Assembly: GCA_029884035.1 (NCBI GenBank)
Contig: JAOUIM010000149.1
Span: 1-8,105, forward strand
DNA length: 8,105 nt
From: Aquincola sp.
GTDB lineage: Bacteria > Pseudomonadota > Gammaproteobacteria > Burkholderiales > Burkholderiaceae_C
Direction: 5' to 3'
Part shown: positions 5,778-8,105 of the stretch, piece by piece
Numbering within the stretch: the first letter of the stretch is position 1
Layout of the letters: each line of letters opens with the position of its first letter
The notes under the pieces: generated by a model
The model's database searches: none
The model's input: only the letters and a program-made list of their open reading frames with translations
What the model was told of the DNA's origin: nothing
Made by a program: the position numbers and the translations under genes

Positions 5778-6911
5778 CTACGCCTTCTTGCCGCTGAAGA
5801 AGTGGCTCACGGCCATGCGCCGGCTGACGTAGGTGTCCTGGTCCCATTTCACCGCGCGCTCGGCAAACGCCTTCTGCGACGCGACGATTTCCTTGAACAG
5901 CGGGTTCTCCGCCGATTTCTTCTCGAGGATCTCGCTCCACAGCTTGAGCTGCACCTGCAGTACCGAATCGGGCGTCTTGTAGAACTTGACGTTGTCCTTG
6001 GTCTGCAGCTCGATGTAGTCCTTCGAATAACGGTCGATCGCCTTCCAGGACATGTCCGCGGACGAGGCTTCGACCGCGTTGTCGATGATCGCCTTCATCT
6101 TGGCCGGGAGCGCGTCGTACTTCGGCTTGTTGAACATGATCTCGAAGGTCTCGGCGCTCTGGTGGTAGCTCTGCAACATGCAGACCTTGGAGACGTCGGG
6201 AAAGCCGAGCAGGCGGTCGGAGGTGGCGTTGTTGAATTCGGCCGCGTCCAGCAGGCCGCGGTCCATCGCCGGCACGATCTCGCCGCCGGGCAGCGCATTG
6301 ACCGCCGCGCCCATCGCGGTGAACAGGTCGATCGCGAGGCCGTTCGTGCGGAATTTCAGACCCTTGAAATCCTCGGGTTTGGTGATCGGCTTCTTGAACC
6401 AGCCCAGCGGTTGCGTGGCCATCGGGCCATACAGAAACGACTGGACCGTCGTGATCCCGATCGAGGCATAGAGCTTTTGCAACAGCTCCTTGCCGCCGCC
6501 GTACTTGTGCCAGGCCAACAGCATGTTGGCATCCATGCCGAACGCCGGCCCCGAGTTCCACAGCGCCAGCGCGTTCTGCTTGCCGTAGTGGTAGCCCAGG
6601 ACGCCATGGCCGCCGTCCAACGTGCCCTTGGATACCGCGTCGAGCAGGCCGAATGCCGGTACCACCGAGCCGGCAGGCAAGACCTCGATCTTGAGCTCAC
6701 CGCCGGTCATGTCGTTGGCCTTCTTCGCGAAGTCCAGCGCGTACTCGTGGAAGATGTCCTTGGACGGCCAGGTGCTCTGGAAGCGCAGGCTGGTGACGGC
6801 GGGTGTCTGGGCGATTGCCGGTGCGGCCATCGCGCCGGTGGCCACCGTGGCGGTGGCGGCGGATTTCAGAAAGCGGCGACGCTGCGCGACGCCCTTTGAC
6901 GTGTCGGTCAT
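5778..6911 (-). CDS. dctP: TRAP transporter periplasmic substrate-binding protein DctP, operon A
   Basis: This 377-residue protein is the periplasmic receptor of the first TRAP transporter. The N-terminus MTDTSKGVAQRRRFLK carries a twin-arginine motif (residues 11-16), followed by an alanine-rich stretch and a probable cleavage site near AIAQ (32-35). Family landmarks are GGELKIEVLPAGSVVPAF (70-87), TQPLGWFKKP (166-175), LKFRTNGL (185-192; R188 is the likely carboxylate-binding arginine), and LPGGEIVPAMDRG followed by AEFNNATSD (224-232). It is clearly paralogous to the operon B DctP but differs around the pocket: GPMATQPLG against PMPTQPLG, and AEFNNATSDRLL against FEFNNPTSDRRF. This suggests different ligands. 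The ATG at 6911 was chosen because GGAAGGA lies nine bases upstream and the signal peptide starts there; the open frame extends upstream to 7073 without family-like sequence. It is the first gene of operon A. The substrate is probably an organic acid. Confidence 0.95.
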   Translation of the reverse strand: MTDTSKGVAQRRRFLKSAATATVATGAMAAPAIAQTPAVTSLRFQSTWPSKDIFHEYALDFAKKANDMTGGELKIEVLPAGSVVPAFGLLDAVSKGTLDGGHGVLGYHYGKQNALALWNSGPAFGMDANMLLAWHKYGGGKELLQKLYASIGITTVQSFLYGPMATQPLGWFKKPITKPEDFKGLKFRTNGLAIDLFTAMGAAVNALPGGEIVPAMDRGLLDAAEFNNATSDRLLGFPDVSKVCMLQSYHQSAETFEIMFNKPKYDALPAKMKAIIDNAVEASSADMSWKAIDRYSKDYIELQTKDNVKFYKTPDSVLQVQLKLWSEILEKKSAENPLFKEIVASQKAFAERAVKWDQDTYVSRRMAVSHFFSGKKA

Positions 6912-6920
6912 GACGGGGTT

Positions 6921-6927
6921 TCCTTCC
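6921..6927 (-). promoter_or_regulatory. Ribosome-binding site fixing the dctP start, operon A
   Basis: GGAAGGA on the minus strand sits nine bases before the ATG at 6911. It decides between this start and in-frame upstream ATG codons, which would add up to 54 residues ahead of the Tat signal peptide. Confidence 0.8.
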
Positions 6928-6966
6928 AGGTTTGGGGGGAGCATTGCGGGTCCTTTTTTCTGGACC

Positions 6967-7006
6967 TCAGCATGCTGACTATCCCGGGCGGTCATTCGTC
7001 TCGGAA
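6967..7006 (-). promoter_or_regulatory. Candidate promoter and operator for operon A
   Basis: On the minus strand, TTCCGA (7006-7001) and GATAGT (6983-6978) are separated by 17 bases, a weak match to a sigma-70 promoter. A perfect 12-bp palindrome, TCAGCATGCTGA (6967-6978), begins at the end of the -10 candidate, just where transcription would start. That is a typical place for a repressor operator. It lies 56-95 bases upstream of dctP in the 162-base gap after the Nudix gene. The hexamers match the consensus only partly, so the palindrome is the firmer part of the call. Confidence 0.35.
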
Positions 7007-7073
7007 CTGGGTCTAACCCGTGCGGATTGGTTGCACTTGGGCCGTTCCTGGTCAGCCAGGTGCGGTTTTGCAA

Positions 7074-7973
7074 TCACGCACGCCCGAGCAATGCGGCCAT
7101 CTGAGCGGCGAGCCGCTCATGGCTCGCGAGCGGCAGCAGCCGCTGGCGCAGTGCGAAGTCCAGCGTCACGAGCGCCGCGTCGACGGTCATCTCGCCCGTC
7201 GCGGCGCGCTCGACCGCTTCGCATATCGGCAGGCAGTGCAGTTCCGACACTTCGCCGTCCTGGTTGACCGGCGTCAGGCCGGGCGACAGTGCGAGGTCGA
7301 AGGTGTGCAGGTCCTCATTCATGAAGCCCTCGGCGATGTCGCACCGCAGCGCGATCACGGATCCGCGCCGCGCAAGGCGCATCGTCGCTGCATCGAGCCC
7401 GGCTTCCTCGAAGCCCTCGCGCACCAGGGCTTCGGCGGGCGTCTGTCCGTGCGGCACGCCGCCGCCGACCACGTTGTCGAGCTTGCCAGGGTCGGTGGGC
7501 TTGTGGGGCGAACGGCGCGCGATCCACAGGTGTGTCGGGCGCCCGTTGGCATCGGCCACGTAGCCGTTGCAATGGGCGCCGAAGGTCAGGGTGCCCCAGA
7601 AGCGCGCCGCGGCGCGCTCGATCAGCGCCAGCGGCGGCTCGCCCAGGCGGGTGACCACCGGGTAGATCTCGTCGCGCCAGGCGACGATCAGGCCGTCGTC
7701 GCGCAGGCGGGCATTGACTTGCGTCAGGACATCACTGCGCGCCGATGCCTCGACCCTCAGTTCGACCGCCGCGTCGCTTACCGACAGCCAGCGCGGCCAG
7801 CGACGCAGCGCACCGAGGTGCACGACCGCGACCGATCCCACGACCGTGCCTCCGATCACGAACGCGGTGCGCGGCACAGCCTGTCGCCGCGCGGCGTCGA
7901 TCGCCGCCCAGCGCGACGGCGCCGCGCTCAGGCGGCCTGCGTGGCCCGCCCGACGGTTGCTGCTTGGCGCCAT
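7074..7973 (-). CDS. Nudix hydrolase with N-terminal DUF4743-type region
   Basis: This 299-residue protein probably hydrolyses a nucleoside diphosphate linked to another moiety, or a related diphosphate. The first 125 or so residues resemble the DUF4743 region found before the Nudix domain in Tnr3/YJR142W-like proteins; FWGTLTFGAHCNGYV (125-139) leads into the Nudix fold. The Nudix box is at about 171-193: GGVPHGQTPAEALVREGFEE followed by AGL. The catalytic REGFEE core is intact, but the usual Glu before it is Gln (177) and the hydrophobic residue after RE is Gly. Known members of this family (yeast YJR142W, plant relatives) dephosphorylate damaged, oxidised thiamine diphosphate. Applying that here is an inference. 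The ATG at 7973 overlaps the upstream gene by 46 bases; a GTG at 7994 is an alternative start, and neither has a strong SD. The overlap implies co-transcription with the oxidoreductase gene. No clear terminator follows. Confidence 0.88.
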   Translation of the reverse strand: MAPSSNRRAGHAGRLSAAPSRWAAIDAARRQAVPRTAFVIGGTVVGSVAVVHLGALRRWPRWLSVSDAAVELRVEASARSDVLTQVNARLRDDGLIVAWRDEIYPVVTRLGEPPLALIERAAARFWGTLTFGAHCNGYVADANGRPTHLWIARRSPHKPTDPGKLDNVVGGGVPHGQTPAEALVREGFEEAGLDAATMRLARRGSVIALRCDIAEGFMNEDLHTFDLALSPGLTPVNQDGEVSELHCLPICEAVERAATGEMTVDAALVTLDFALRQRLLPLASHERLAAQMAALLGRA

Positions 7974-8105
7974 TGCCCGGTCAGGCGCTGCCACTTCACG
8001 CGCGCGGCCTTCAAGTGCCGCTCCTTGACATGGCCGTAGCCGCGGATCTCCTCCGGAATGCGCGCGATCTCGACCGCCAGCGCGAGCCGTTCGGCGCTCA
8101 ATCCG
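7928..8105 (-). CDS. Indolepyruvate ferredoxin oxidoreductase family protein (3' end only)
   Basis: Only the last 58 codons and the stop are in the window; the gene enters from the right edge. The visible sequence contains IARIPEEIRGYGHVKERHL followed by an Ala/Arg-rich tail. The EIRGYGHVKERHL signature matches, from memory, the extreme C-terminus of long single-chain indolepyruvate (2-oxoacid) ferredoxin oxidoreductases of proteobacteria. Those enzymes use thiamine diphosphate and iron-sulfur clusters to decarboxylate aryl pyruvates oxidatively in aromatic amino acid breakdown. The catalytic domains cannot be checked here. The final 46 bases overlap the start of the Nudix gene in another frame. 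The main uncertainty is that so little is visible. Confidence 0.72.
   Translation of the reverse strand, partial: GLSAERLALAVEIARIPEEIRGYGHVKERHLKAARVKWQRLTGQWRQAATVGRATQAA

Noticed and set aside
5710..6561. In-frame upstream extension of dctQ of operon A giving about 498 residues
   Set aside because: The extension lies within dctP in a different frame and its translation is Arg/Gly-rich nonsense. The DctQ family begins near 5709.
5802..6899. Long plus-strand open frame antisense to dctP of operon A
   Set aside because: Same pattern as the antisense frame over the operon B dctP; both mirror the codon bias of a conserved binding protein.
6949..6966. GGTCC/GGACC inverted repeat in the dctP leader of operon A as a riboswitch or attenuator
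   Set aside because: A single 5-bp stem with an eight-base loop is too weak, and no riboswitch-like conserved architecture is visible.
7047..7060. CCTGG-tcag-CCAGG inverted repeat after the Nudix gene as a terminator
   Set aside because: The stem is only 5 bp and no T run follows, so termination is not supported.
6912..7073. Upstream in-frame extension of dctP of operon A to 7073
   Set aside because: It would put 54 unrelated residues before the Tat signal peptide; the good ribosome-binding site supports the ATG at 6911.

Overview
This GC-rich window has all its convincing genes on the minus strand, so it is best read from right to left. The gene set, the codon use and the long meaningless antisense reading frames point to a betaproteobacterium, most likely of the Burkholderiales. 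That placement is an inference from gene style, not from a marker gene.

In transcription order there are three regions. (1) At the right edge (7928-8105) lies the last 58 codons of a protein that resembles the C-terminus of a fused indolepyruvate ferredoxin oxidoreductase. It overlaps a Nudix hydrolase with an N-terminal DUF4743-type region (7074-7973). (2) Operon A (6911 down to 3038) encodes a complete three-part TRAP transporter: a Tat-exported periplasmic binding protein (dctP), a small four-helix membrane subunit (dctQ) and a large permease (dctM). (3) Operon B (2523 down to the left edge) encodes a second, paralogous TRAP transporter in the same order. Its dctM is cut by the window after 218 codons. 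In both operons dctQ and dctM share an ATGA stop/start overlap.

Both transporters look like the group named in COG annotation after mannitol/chloroaromatic compound TRAP systems (FcbT1/T2/T3-like), which also includes binding proteins for 2-oxo acids and lactate. Substrates are probably small organic acids that bind through a conserved arginine and cannot be named from sequence. DctP would capture the solute in the periplasm and hand it to the DctQ-DctM membrane complex, which imports it using an ion gradient.

The non-coding parts carry readable signals. A textbook intrinsic terminator or attenuator lies between dctP and dctQ of operon B. The 514-base gap between the operons holds a series of hairpins, a second terminator-like hairpin, and an AT-rich, palindrome-rich stretch that probably contains the operon B promoter. 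A 12-bp palindrome abuts a weak promoter candidate upstream of operon A.

No exotic system, mobile element, CRISPR array, tRNA or rRNA was seen. The most unusual items are a roughly 200-residue insertion with a three-unit proline-rich repeat in the operon A permease, the intra-operon terminator in operon B, and the pairing of a possible thiamine-diphosphate-repair Nudix gene with a thiamine-diphosphate enzyme.
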